Shown piece by piece: positions 39,301 to 44,935 of a stretch of 64,000 bases of DNA (positions are counted from its first letter, which is position 1; every line of letters starts with the position of its first letter). Under the pieces are notes generated by a model. The model was given only the letters and a program-made list of their open reading frames with translations, made no database searches and was not told where the DNA came from. This DNA comes from Hyposmocoma kahamanoa (taxonomy: Eukaryota > Arthropoda > Insecta > Lepidoptera > Cosmopterigidae), in assembly GCF_003589595.1 (NCBI RefSeq), contig NW_020653945.1, positions 8,537,932 to 8,601,931 on the forward strand. The letters run 5' to 3'. The translations under genes were made by a program, and so were the position numbers.

Positions 39301-40352
39301 AAAATAAGTGTGTACACTCCTTACACACCACTAATTTGTACAACAGACTTAAATATAAATGATAACTATTTTTTTTACAGATGATAATTAATAATTAAAT
39401 TAATGATAATTACCCTTTTTCTTCTTGCTAGCCTTGACAGTAGATTTTGAGGCAGTGCTGGTAGCATTGCTAAAAGTGGACTTGCTGTCGTCTAGGTCTT
39501 CATCTGATACATCACCTTTCTTCTGATTTTTACCTACAAAACAGAACAATGCCAGTAAATTAATAGCACAAAAAAATTATGTTAACCTTATTACATTAAT
39601 TTGTGGCCTACACTTTATGTCTGGTGAAATTACAGGCAAATGGGACACTTTAACTGCCTCTGTGGCCGAACGCTAAACATTGGCACTGGCACGCAGAGGT
39701 CCCAGGTTCGATTCCCAGGCCGGGAGAAATATTTGTATGGCCTATAGTTATTTCTCTTGTGAGTTTGGGTGTAATTTGTGGTTGTCTATGTGTGCGTCCA
39801 TGGCACCCGCGAAACAGGGTTTCTCTAGTGCGGGGCTATGTTGAGTGTATGCATTATTATTTATTTTATTTAACTTCTGTCTCAGGGTCACAGGCGCAGT
39901 GGCAGTGCCACCAAGATCCTTGCGATTTCAAGCTCTAGCTGGCACTGCAAACTACTATGGACAGGAGGAGGACAGGTTCGTCCCGTCACTTAGTATCATA
40001 AAAAAACTTTCATGTGGATTTGATTTAATACAATAGCCACCAAACTACTTTTTGAATACGTATCACACAAGTCATGTAACTAATGTCAACTGATCAGCTG
40101 ATTCCACAAGTGAGCGTAATTAGTAGATTACTCACCTTTCTTCTGCGATTTCTTAGGGGCAGGCTTGGCCAAGTCCTCCTCATCAGACATGTGCACTTTC
40201 ACAGGAGTCTCCTTCTCTTCATCGCTCCCGTCATCACCCTTGCCTTTCTTCTTGCCTTTTCCTTTCTTTGAGGTTATGTCATGGTTATCCATCTTTTTTT
40301 CTTCAAAATCATCAAGGTCCTGATTCTTTTTACTACCCCGTTTCTTTGACAT
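12211..40352 (-). CDS. ABCF1: ATP-binding cassette sub-family F member 1 (ABCF1), 18 coding exons
   Basis: Cytosolic twin-ATPase that in other animals binds eIF2 and ribosomes and promotes translation initiation; it has no membrane segments. Joining 18 exons gives 921 residues with consistent phases. Residues 1-355 are Lys/Asp/Glu-rich, as in the eIF2-binding tail of the family, and include the [11 protein letters not shown] motif. ABC1: Walker A GPNGHGKT 403-410, signature FSGGW 519-523, Walker B LLLLDEP 539-545, switch His573. A charged linker follows. ABC2: Walker A GPNGVGKS 727-734, signature LSGGQ 812-816, Walker B VVILDEP 832-838, switch His866. All ATPase motifs are intact. The start is ATG 40352-40350 with A at -3; an upstream in-frame GTG was not used. 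The stop is TAG at 12213-12211. Length exceeds human ABCF1 slightly, mostly in the acidic tail. Introns are bloated with repeats. Confidence 0.95.
12655..13480. repeat. Inverted pair of family 2 tRNA-derived SINEs (near-palindrome, ABCF1 intron 17)
   Basis: The minus-oriented copy (about 12655-12990) and the plus-oriented copy (about 13130-13480) are reverse complements. Each has a tRNA-like head, with box A TGGCTTAGTTGGTA near 13360 and box B GGTTCGAATCC near 13401, and the body palindrome 'cgactttttagtcg'. A third partial 3' part sits between them. Relatives are at 5955-6360, 28140-28390 and 31395-31620. The head folds like a tRNA but lies inside a repeat, so it is not a functional tRNA gene. 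Confidence 0.75.
13985..14143 (-). CDS. ABCF1: ABCF1 exon 17
   Basis: Encodes [20 protein letters not shown] through VIVSHDERL and VIEDQTINE. It supplies the Walker B acidic pair (residues 836-837) and the switch histidine 866 of the second ATPase. Phase 0 at both ends; donor GAG|gtgagt, acceptor 'atccag'. Confidence 0.95.
14193..14455. repeat. 270-bp dispersed repeat, copy 1
   Basis: Contains 'ccctgagacataagttgac' and 'actgcttggcg'. Related copies lie at 22914-23190, 28752-29010, 35400-35550, 39605-40000 and 41918-42155. No frame, no tRNA boxes and no clear terminal repeat; the class is unknown. Confidence 0.65.
14605..14796 (-). repeat. tRNA-derived SINE, family 1
   Basis: Full-length minus-strand copy: head TGCCTTCGTGACCGAACAGT, box B GGTTCGATTCC, 'cagaaatatttgtatgg', and the 'acccgcgacacagggtttc' tail. 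It lies in ABCF1 intron 16. Confidence 0.75.
14895..15128 (-). CDS. ABCF1: ABCF1 exon 16
   Basis: Encodes [13 protein letters not shown] through [18 protein letters not shown] and ends with VVIL. It carries the second ABC signature LSGGQ (812-816). The intron that follows cuts the Walker B motif exactly between VVIL and DEP. Phase 0 at both ends. Confidence 0.95.
16087..16265 (-). CDS. ABCF1: ABCF1 exon 15
   Basis: Encodes [14 protein letters not shown] and the second Walker A GPNGVGKS (727-734), ending at NHRL. It enters in phase 1 and leaves in phase 0. The donor is TTG|gtaatt. Confidence 0.95.
16590..16660 (+). repeat. Retroelement 3' tail remnant
   Basis: 'tgtgtgcaataaagtttaaa' followed by repeated TAAA units, typical of the end of a truncated non-LTR retrotransposon. 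No coding part is visible. Confidence 0.4.
16771..17269. mobile_element. MITE with CGAGTATATAACC ends and 8-bp target duplication, copy 1
   Basis: Inverted ends share 'agaaatagagacgaaat' (left 16784, right near 17240). The 8-mer CAAAACAA flanks both sides (16763-16770 and 17270-17277). The second copy is at 30737-31055. This copy has lost about 3 bases at its left tip. No transposase; it lies in ABCF1 intron 14. Confidence 0.8.
18008..18960. repeat. Partial copy of the large unclassified transposon
   Basis: Starts 'agagaatggaaaaaaataaa' and shares block order with 9055-10760 and 19113-21764, including 'tccaaccattctttctttct'. It is degraded and has no coding frame. Confidence 0.55.
19113..21764. 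mobile_element. Fold-back transposon with about 1.07-kb inverted arms
   Basis: The left arm 19113-20185 and right arm 20697-21764 are reverse complements across their whole length. For example 'tcatacgtttatttgcttaa' near 19652 has its complement near 21210, and 'gagctctttacacgtta' pairs with a block near 20985. The spacer is about 510 bp. The outer tips read AGAGGATG...CATCCTCT. The small open frames in the two arms are mirror images and do not resemble a transposase. It sits in ABCF1 intron 14. Confidence 0.75.
22156..22333 (-). CDS. ABCF1: ABCF1 exon 14
   Basis: Encodes the charged inter-ATPase linker ([15 protein letters not shown]) and then [20 protein letters not shown], the conserved entry to the second ATPase. 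Phase 0 in, phase 1 out. Confidence 0.93.
22625..22830. repeat. GC-rich inverted-repeat element, copy 1
   Basis: The centre 'cccgcactcggtgtgttgtc' followed by 'ccatataaat' and an arm 'gggaaacacacagagag' recur at 33385-33535. There the opposite arm is kept, which indicates a palindromic MITE. ABCF1 intron 13. Confidence 0.5.
22914..23190. repeat. 270-bp dispersed repeat, copy 2
   Basis: Starts 'actgatggtaagcgacac' and includes 'ccttgagacataaattgac' and 'actgcttggcggtagaaata'. Confidence 0.65.
23307..24267. mobile_element. DNA transposon remnant with about 40-bp inverted ends, invaded twice
   Basis: The left end 'tataaagccgggtattcact' and right end, read in reverse complement as 'tataaagtcaggtactcatt', match for about 40 bases through 'agctgtaac'. 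Inside are three degenerate copies of a block around 'cgttggaccactgtcg', a small insertion near 23660-23735 and a family 1 SINE at 23890-24065. No transposase. Confidence 0.55.
23890..24065 (+). repeat. tRNA-derived SINE, family 1
   Basis: Head GCCTCTGTAGCCGAAGGTTA, box B GGTTCGAATCC at 23947, and the 'gggagaaatatttgtatgg' body. The tail is slightly shortened. Confidence 0.75.
24311..24548 (-). CDS. ABCF1: ABCF1 exon 13
   Basis: Encodes [20 protein letters not shown], with switch His573, then the lysine-rich [20 protein letters not shown] linker helix. Phase 2 in, phase 0 out; donor GCT|gtgagt. Confidence 0.95.
24712..24875. repeat. Palindromic MITE in ABCF1 intron 12
   Basis: The core 'gtcctatttttaatgtc' is mirrored across a five-base loop near 24795. 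Outer arms 'agaaacatctaaaaaaaact' and its complement near 24865 extend the fold. Confidence 0.65.
24925..25107 (+). repeat. tRNA-derived SINE, family 1, diverged head
   Basis: 'tgcctccgtggc' start, an altered box B region, a 'cgggagaaatatttgtatgg' body and a 'tttccctagtgcggggtt' end. Confidence 0.7.
25201..25284 (-). CDS. ABCF1: ABCF1 exon 12
   Basis: Encodes [20 protein letters not shown], the Walker B and D-loop of the first ATPase (539-550). Phase 2 at both ends; acceptor 'tgttacag', donor AA|gtaagt. Confidence 0.95.
25374..25560. repeat. Palindromic MITE with CCCCTCATG ends, copy 2 (deleted left arm)
   Basis: Shares 'attagtcgata' and 'aattggagaggatgtgggtt' with 7207-7436. The left arm is shortened. 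Confidence 0.6.
25950..26230 (-). mobile_element. Non-LTR retrotransposon 3' end (untranslated tail only)
   Basis: On the minus strand, untranslated sequence containing 'ttgcctggaagaaattgcta' leads to 'tgcaataaagaatattt'-like sequence and a TTCA simple-repeat tail at 25955. That is the usual layout of a severely 5'-truncated insect non-LTR copy. It lies in ABCF1 intron 11. Confidence 0.55.
27564..27712 (-). CDS. ABCF1: ABCF1 exon 11
   Basis: Encodes [20 protein letters not shown] and [10 protein letters not shown], then the first ABC signature [12 protein letters not shown] (519-530). Phase 0 in, phase 2 out. Confidence 0.95.
28140..28390 (+). repeat. tRNA-derived SINE, family 2
   Basis: 'caggtggcgctgacggc' body, a tRNA-like stretch around 'tatggcaacagatgctggtt', and a 3' end 'ttcgtatcaataataataac'. 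Diverged; ABCF1 intron 10. Confidence 0.55.
28465..28541 (-). CDS. ABCF1: ABCF1 exon 10
   Basis: Encodes [19 protein letters not shown] and QERLNE, a coiled-coil insert between Walker A and signature of ATPase 1. The reading frame requires the donor GAG|gttggt rather than the nearby gtatag. Confidence 0.85.
28752..29010. repeat. 270-bp dispersed repeat, copy 3
   Basis: Starts 'tctgatgatggtaagttaca' and includes 'ccctgagacatttgttgac' and 'ttactgcttggcggcagaa'. Well preserved; ABCF1 intron 9. Confidence 0.65.
30053..30340 (-). CDS. ABCF1: ABCF1 exon 9
   Basis: Encodes [39 protein letters not shown] (first Walker A, 403-410) and [10 protein letters not shown]. Phase 1 at both ends; acceptor 'gtttcag', donor G|gtaagc. 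Confidence 0.95.
30737..31055. mobile_element. MITE with CATCGAGTAT ends and 8-bp target duplication, copy 2
   Basis: The left CATCGAGTATGTAACCAGAA is matched by its complement at the right. The 8-mer GGGCTAGG lies directly outside both ends (30729-30736 and 31056-31063). The interior is AT-rich with no frame. It shares ends with 16771-17269; ABCF1 intron 8. Confidence 0.85.
31395..31620 (+). repeat. tRNA-derived SINE, family 2 (variant head)
   Basis: Head-like 'tagctcagttggtaagagc' (box A) and 'gattcgagtcc' (box B), then 'ttgttcgactttgtaccaat' at the 3' end. ABCF1 intron 8. Confidence 0.6.
31878..32064 (-). CDS. ABCF1: ABCF1 exon 8
   Basis: Encodes [20 protein letters not shown] and later [10 protein letters not shown], a block conserved between insect and human ABCF1 just before the first ATPase. 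Phase 0 in, phase 1 out. Confidence 0.95.
33385..33535. repeat. GC-rich inverted-repeat element, copy 2
   Basis: Shares 'cccgcactcggcgtgttgtc' and the arm 'ctctcttgtgtgtttc' with 22625-22830. ABCF1 intron 7. Confidence 0.5.
33662..33745 (-). CDS. ABCF1: ABCF1 exon 7
   Basis: Encodes 28 acidic and lysine-rich residues ([20 protein letters not shown]...). Phase 0 at both ends with good splice sites. Low-complexity content means it is supported by phase and position, not by a motif. Confidence 0.85.
33895..34370. mobile_element. Penelope-like element end, 13-bp target duplication, next to ABCF1 exon 6
   Basis: Ends share 'aggaaatg.aactatttttcc' in inverted orientation (33895 and near 34336), with an extra 'atgtgtaacaatcgcgaaaa' block on the right. 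The 13-mer ACATACATTTCTT flanks both sides (33882-33894 and 34371-34383). The interior includes 'gacgtttcgggccctttac', shared with 36649-37325, and a piece of another dispersed repeat (34005-34310). The right flank ends 16 bases from the exon 6 boundary. Confidence 0.7.
34005..34310. repeat. AAGTCGGTTAAAA dispersed repeat, copy 1
   Basis: Shares 'gtggaatattttcttaaaat'-like sequence, 'ccctctttccaaca' and 'aagtcggttaaaaactgc' with 34735-35370 (300 bases nearly identical), 44455-44700 and 63400-63690. Confidence 0.65.
34400..34521 (-). CDS. ABCF1: ABCF1 exon 6
   Basis: Encodes [20 protein letters not shown] and a [12 protein letters not shown] stretch of the basic-acidic N-terminal region. Phase 1 in, phase 0 out; donor AAG|gtaagc. 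Confidence 0.88.
34735..35370. repeat. AAGTCGGTTAAAA dispersed repeat, copy 2
   Basis: Longest copy here: 'agttttattgaaatcggtta', then 'ccctctttccaacaaaaaag', then the 'gctgtcctaaatactcttgc' part. Open frames across it have no domain. ABCF1 intron 5. Confidence 0.65.
35400..35550. repeat. 270-bp dispersed repeat, copy 4 (truncated, inverted)
   Basis: 'cacatgggacttgtcaaatt' and 'gtctcagggtgactggtgca' match the reverse complement of copies 1-3. Confidence 0.6.
36366..36473 (-). CDS. ABCF1: ABCF1 exon 5
   Basis: Encodes [20 protein letters not shown] and [15 protein letters not shown]. It repeats the KGKK-(D/E)-W-x-DE pattern seen in exon 3. Phase 1 at both ends. Confidence 0.9.
36649..37325 (-). 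mobile_element. Penelope-like retroelement fragment with 13-bp target duplication
   Basis: TAAGCTATTATAT lies directly outside both ends (36636-36648 and 37326-37338). The inverted ends 'aggaaatgaaactatttttc' and internal 'aaacgtcggtttgtttgaaa' repeats match 33895-34370. The minus-strand frame ending near 37028 contains [18 protein letters not shown], which resembles the C-terminus of insect Penelope-like proteins. The reverse transcriptase itself is absent. ABCF1 intron 4. Confidence 0.7.
37858..38062 (+). repeat. tRNA-derived SINE, family 1 (best-preserved copy)
   Basis: Head TGCCCTCGTGGCCGAACGGT, box B GGTTCGATTCC, body 'gggagaaatatttgtatgg', tail 'acccgcgacacagggtttcc' and 'gtgcggggctatgttgagtg', then an ATT simple repeat. 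ABCF1 intron 4. Confidence 0.8.
38153..38290 (-). CDS. ABCF1: ABCF1 exon 4
   Basis: Encodes [20 protein letters not shown] followed by a Ser/Thr-rich stretch and KSKNRK. Phase 1 at both ends; donor A|gtaagt. Confidence 0.88.
38573..38674 (-). CDS. ABCF1: ABCF1 exon 3
   Basis: Encodes [20 protein letters not shown] and [13 protein letters not shown]. The acidic cluster with SDEDSD suits casein kinase 2 phosphorylation, which is an inference. Phase 1 at both ends. Confidence 0.9.
38862..39069. repeat. Palindromic MITE with CCCCTCATG ends, copy 3
   Basis: 'gcacccctcatggaagaatg' at the left and its complement at the right, with inner arms 'attgctccat' and 'agaaaaatgtaaccc'. ABCF1 intron 2. Confidence 0.8.
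39414..39533 (-). CDS. ABCF1: ABCF1 exon 2
   Basis: Encodes [18 protein letters not shown], a Ser/Thr stretch and ASKKKK. Phase 1 at both ends; donor G|gtaatt, acceptor 'gttttgtag'. Confidence 0.88.
39605..40000. repeat. 270-bp dispersed repeat, copy 5, split by a SINE
   Basis: 'aaattacaggcaaatggga' before and 'gtctcagggtcacaggcgca' after the SINE at 39655-39862 are contiguous in the other copies, so the SINE inserted here. Confidence 0.65.
39655..39862 (+). repeat. tRNA-derived SINE, family 1
   Basis: Head TGCCTCTGTGGCCGAACGCT, box B GGTTCGATTCC, body and tail as in the 37858 copy. TTTAACT occurs at both edges and is a possible 7-bp target duplication. ABCF1 intron 1. Confidence 0.78.
40136..40352 (-). 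CDS. ABCF1: ABCF1 exon 1 (start codon)
   Basis: Encodes [20 protein letters not shown], then a GKGKKKGKG run and [21 protein letters not shown] at 40352-40350 has A at -3. The GTG two codons upstream is in frame but is not a normal eukaryotic start. Phase 1 out, donor G|gtgagt. Confidence 0.9.
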
Positions 40353-40501
40353 TCTCACAAGTAAATTAGCTTGATGTCTTAGGTATTAACAACAGACAAC
40401 AACATAAAATTGAGGAGAAGAAAGTTACCACGACTACCAAAAAGAATGAAACCATTTGATTAAAATTTGCTGATGACGGCTGACGTTGACAGCTACAAAT
40501 A

Positions 40502-40690
40502 GGGGGTCTACTACTCTCGTTCTCCGTCCGAAACAATTACTGTCAAATAAGTAATATTCGATAAAATTAAAAGACAAGTATCAAGAATGAAGCTTCATTC
40601 GCATCACGCGTCTTTTCATTGGTCAACTATTGCTTATTTGGCAGTAATTGTTTCGGACGGATGTCGGACGAACAACGAGAGTAGACCCCC
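40502..40690. mobile_element. TA-flanked palindromic MITE in the ABCF1 upstream region
   Basis: GGGGGTCTACTACTCTCGTT at the left is mirrored at the right end, arms about 60 bases including 'cgaaacaattactg'. TA dinucleotides lie outside both ends, as for Tc1/mariner-class elements. The nearer edge is about 150 bases upstream of the ABCF1 start codon, so it may sit in or beside the promoter. Confidence 0.7.
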
Positions 40691-40694
40691 TATA

Positions 40695-43340
40695 GATGTG
40701 ATCGTTATTGTAATGCATTAACTCTTACGCAATATATAGTCATTATCGAACTACTATTTAAACTGCTGTTGTTATATTCTGTTGTTGCGTCTCTCGTGCG
40801 AGCTAGCAAGTATACAATTATAGTTGTGAGAGGGAAATGGCGCTGCTCATTAGATTTGATGATGCTACGATTTGCATATCTACATTTATAATCTTTCAGA
40901 ACTTTATTTTGTATTCTCCTTGAATACAAAGTAAAGTTCTGTTTCTCATTTTATATTTTATTATTATCTATTATATTAAAGTTAGAAGTCACATATTTGA
41001 AAGTACAATTTTGTGCTATATTTAAATGGATCATTGTCAATTTTAATGTTTGATATCGATAAGCAGCTAATATCAATCAATTTAAATATAAACTAGTCCC
41101 GAAAGAACCATTTTGTTAATAATTAAAGTCAACAACAACAACAAAATTATAACAGTAACAGATTTGTTTTCATTTCGCGTTAACGCCATTGTCCGCTATT
41201 GAACCATAACAGCTCACTCAAATTACAAAACAAATCCTTTTATGTTTTGTAATCTGAGCATTGTATGTTACACCATCAGTGTTGCCAGGGCCTTTGAGTC
41301 GAAAATAAAATTATACTCCGTTTTCTGAAAAGTTACAGTTTTGCTGCAAAAATTACATTTTACAAGTTCGTTTCTTTAGGGAGTAAATGGGGAGTAACCA
41401 AAGTAACCTGTAGGGACTAACGCGAAATCGTCTTTATCTTGATGCAATCGTGTTTAGCCATAGTTGTCGCATTAAAACCGCTCATTCAGTACCTGTATGG
41501 CAGCCCGCCGCACAGGCAGGAGACTGCTCACACACTATCCTGCGTATGGCCCACATATAATTTCTCGCAATGCGGACTGCAATGCAGGATAATGAATGCC
41601 CCCTTTGAAACGATTCACCGTTGACTCGGCCGTTTGCACGCCATCGCTATCGTTTACCCCTCAAATTAGAAAGATATAGTGATGCGCGCACTGACGCGGC
41701 CGTTATGTAAAAAGAATCGCCTCTACACAAAACAAAAAAAATTTCGTGCCATTTTACAAATACTAATACACTCTTCATTTGTGTTACTCTATGAAAAAGA
41801 ACAGCTGAGCGGTAGGAAATTGAACTCCCGCGTGTCAAGCCTTCCTACTTAAAGAGTAATATTTAAAAATAAATCAAATTTCCTATAATAAATATTTTTT
41901 TTTTTACATATTCGGTATGGGTTTTAGTTGCAGTAGAACTCCTTGTGAAAGAGTTCGTTCAAGGAAGTACTGCCACCTTACCTATAACAGCAATGGGTGG
42001 TAGGGAAATTACAGACACATGGAACTTGTCAACTTATGTCTCAGGGTGATGGACGCAGTGGCAGTGCACCTCAGATCTTTGCGACTTAAGAAGCTCTGAG
42101 TGGCACTGCAACTGTTATGGACAGGAGTGTATCTTACCATCAGGCGCACGAGTTGAACGTCTCGTCTCTTGATATTAAATAAAACAAAATGAGTATAAGC
42201 TACTCATTCACCTCTTTAAATATTTATCTCGTTCAACCTGTCACTTTGTAAAAAAGTAAGTACTCTCAAGAGAACTCAAGCTGTAATTGCTTGATTTCAT
42301 TTTCTTTCTACCGTCTCTGAGTTAGTTTATTGTCTAATTTGGGTGCGTTCGTAAACTACTTAGAATGCACAATAACAAATATAGTTTATACAAATATAAA
42401 TTTAGAAATCTCAACGTCCTCAAAAGTTACGAAAATTGCCTTAAAAACAAAAGTTAATAATTATACCAGAAGATCAAAGCTACAAAAGTCTCGCAACACT
42501 GTATACAATATTCCTTCACTATAATTGTCATGTTGTATACAAAACTCCATAACAACAGAATAACATGATAACGGATAACAGTTTATAATCAGCATAATTC
42601 ATTATTGATAAAAAGCCGTTATCACAGACCATAATGATCTGAGCCGCTATTGTCATCTCTAGTTACAAACAAGACGTTTATGTAGGTACTAGAGATGTAA
42701 CTTTTACTTAAAAACATATTATGATAAGTTTTCTTGTGCATGACTTGACATTGGCGACATCCTCATAACTTTTATATAATAAACTAAAAGAAATTATCAC
42801 TATTATCATTATCACTTACCAATCAGTAACAAAAAAGGTGGTTTTTCCACCAGTGAGGCGAGACGAGACGAGAATTGAAAAAAAATCTCAAAATCTCGCA
42901 AAACAATTGCCATCGCGTCCTCACCCTTACTCTAGCTGTGGTTGTGGATAGTGAAGATTCAGTGCTGTTCGGTTCGTCTAGCAATAAAGACGCAGCTGAA
43001 ATAACATGTCCCGTAAATTATTATTATTAAACAAGTTAACGAAAGAATGCATCTGATGAAGCCGTCTTTTTTATAAATCTCATATCGTACGTGGCACGCA
43101 ATCTCACGATTGGCATTAATAGCCATCACGAGCTCGCGCGAAATCTTGCGGGTATTCACAAGCTCACGCGCGAAATCGTGTTTCTATTATGTAGAGTATA
43201 AATTCTCTACGTAGGCAGAAATACGGTTCAACATTGCATCAACAAATATTTCAATTTTGGCTTCGCTCGTCCTCGTCAATCCAGATCGTTTCCACGAAGA
43301 TGCGCTAGGAGAGAATTTAAATTTCACCAGTGAAAAAGTA
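40695..43340. other. Intergenic, no gene recognised
   Basis: Apart from the dispersed repeat at 41918-42155, no coding block or RNA gene could be supported. The short frames (for example 41439-41624, 42959-43159) have no recognisable content. Confidence 0.5.
41918..42155. repeat. 270-bp dispersed repeat, copy 6 (inverted)
   Basis: 'agaactccttgtgaaagagt' to 'actgttatggacaggagtgt', the reverse complement of the copies at 22914 and 28752. Confidence 0.65.
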
Positions 43341-43349
43341 CCTTAATAG

Positions 43350-44026
43350 CAGTATTGGGCGTTAATCAATTAAATTTTAATCAGATTCAAAAATCAATTC
43401 AATTGAAATCAATTGCATCGCCGGTTGGGGGGCCGGTTGGGGGGCAGTCAGGGGTGAGTGACGCACCCCCTAACCCAACCCACCTGCACACCCTCTCACC
43501 CACCTACTCACCCACCCACTCACCCGCTCACCCACCCACTCAAACCCACTCACCCACCACCTCACCCACCCCCTAACCGACCACCTATCCCACCCCTTAA
43601 CCCACCCCTAATCCACCCCTAACCCACCCCCTAACCCACCCCCTAACTCACCTCCTAACCCACCTCCTAACCCAACTCGTGACTCACCCCCTGACCCACC
43701 CCCTGGCCCAATCCCTGACCCAGCACCTGACCCACCCCCTAAACCACCCCTAACCCACCCCCTAACCCAAACGCTGACCCACCCCGTAATCCACCCCTAA
43801 CCCACACCCTAACTCAACCCTAGCCCACCTTCTAACTCACCCCTAAGCCCCAATCCAAACCCTAACTCACCCCTTAAACCACCCCTAACTCACTTTAATT
43901 GTTAATAGTTAATCAAAAACATTGCAAAGATTGAAAATTAATTATTTGTTAATTGCTGTTTCGCAATTGACAGTTAATTAATTGCCAATCTTTAATTGCC
44001 AGAACGATTCAATTTTGCTCAACACT
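43350..44026. mobile_element. hAT-like MITE with telomere-like minisatellite core, copy 1
   Basis: Left tip CAGTATTGGG and right tip CTCAACACTG are diverged hAT-type ends; AT-rich arms around 'gcgttaatcaattaaatttt' follow. The core at about 43470-43890 is a minisatellite of about 12-base CCCACCCCCTAA units. The second copy at 56335-56985 has perfect ends and target duplications. Here the flanking 8-mers do not match. Confidence 0.7.
43470..43890. repeat. CCCACCCCCTAA minisatellite (G-rich on the minus strand)
   Basis: About 30 degenerate 11-13 base units. The complement reads TTAGGGGGTGGG, which contains the insect telomere word TTAGG and runs of 3-5 guanines able to form G-quadruplexes. An open frame through part of it is a by-product. 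Confidence 0.8.
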
Positions 44027-44454
44027 GCTGTACTATTAAGTATACCAATATCACGTGGTCGGCTTTACTTAGGATTGCGTAAGTGAAATTATTATGGAAA
44101 ATCACGCCTTCCATGTCATACTAGCAGAAAATAATAAAAGCATTAACAAAGCAAATCAATTAAAACTCGTGCAGTCGAGGGCACATTCACCTTGACACTT
44201 TGGACTTTACGCCGTTCATATCGCAAGCGGCACTTTAATTAAATCTCAAGTATCAAAAATACTTGTCATTAAGCTTGACAATTTGAACTTTGGACCGTTG
44301 TTATCCCTTCTGCCTTAGACAACTTTTTCCCATCCTCTCTCTGAACTTCAGAGTTAAATTTTATTTCAATCTTAAGTGTCAAGCTTGACGTAGGTACTCT
44401 TGACTCTGAGCAAAAAGTTGGAGTTGGTGGTGAACAAAAGAAGTGGACTAACTA

Positions 44455-44700
44455 ATAAAATTTTTTTATTAAAAAGGTCGACCTCAAAAGTTCGTAGATA
44501 ATACCACATCTATTGCCAAGTTTCATGGAGATCGGGAAATCGGTTACTTACCGGGAAGTGTCATCTCCTAGTTTGCCACCCCTATAGGTGGAATATTTTC
44601 TTTAGATTTAAATGGGCCCAATCACAATACTGAGGTACCCTCTTTATAACAAAAAAATAATCGTCAAAATCGATTCACAAAAGCCTGAGTTAGAAATTTT
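44455..44700. repeat. AAGTCGGTTAAAA dispersed repeat, copy 3
   Basis: 'gtttgccacccctataggtg' to 'ccctctttataacaaaaaaa', matching 34005-34200. It lies directly upstream of the protease-homologue gene. Confidence 0.55.
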
Positions 44701-44935
44701 ATCATTTTAATCCCACGGTACCAATGGCAACACTCTCGCCTGAGCTCTTTATTCAGCCTTTTTATATTTTTAAAACAAAAAGTCTCAACAATGAACTGAT
44801 GAATTTACTGGCCATATAGAAGTGTGACAAAAATGAAAAATTCTCGAAATATGAAAGAAGCGAAAATAGAACAGTATTTTCTTCTTTTCCTTCTGAGATA
44901 AAAAATTGTATTTTATTTTTAACAACTTTATAACA

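Noticed and set aside
43355..43576. Pro/Thr/Ser-rich 73-codon frame
   Set aside because: It is a translation of the CCCACCC minisatellite and the MITE arm.
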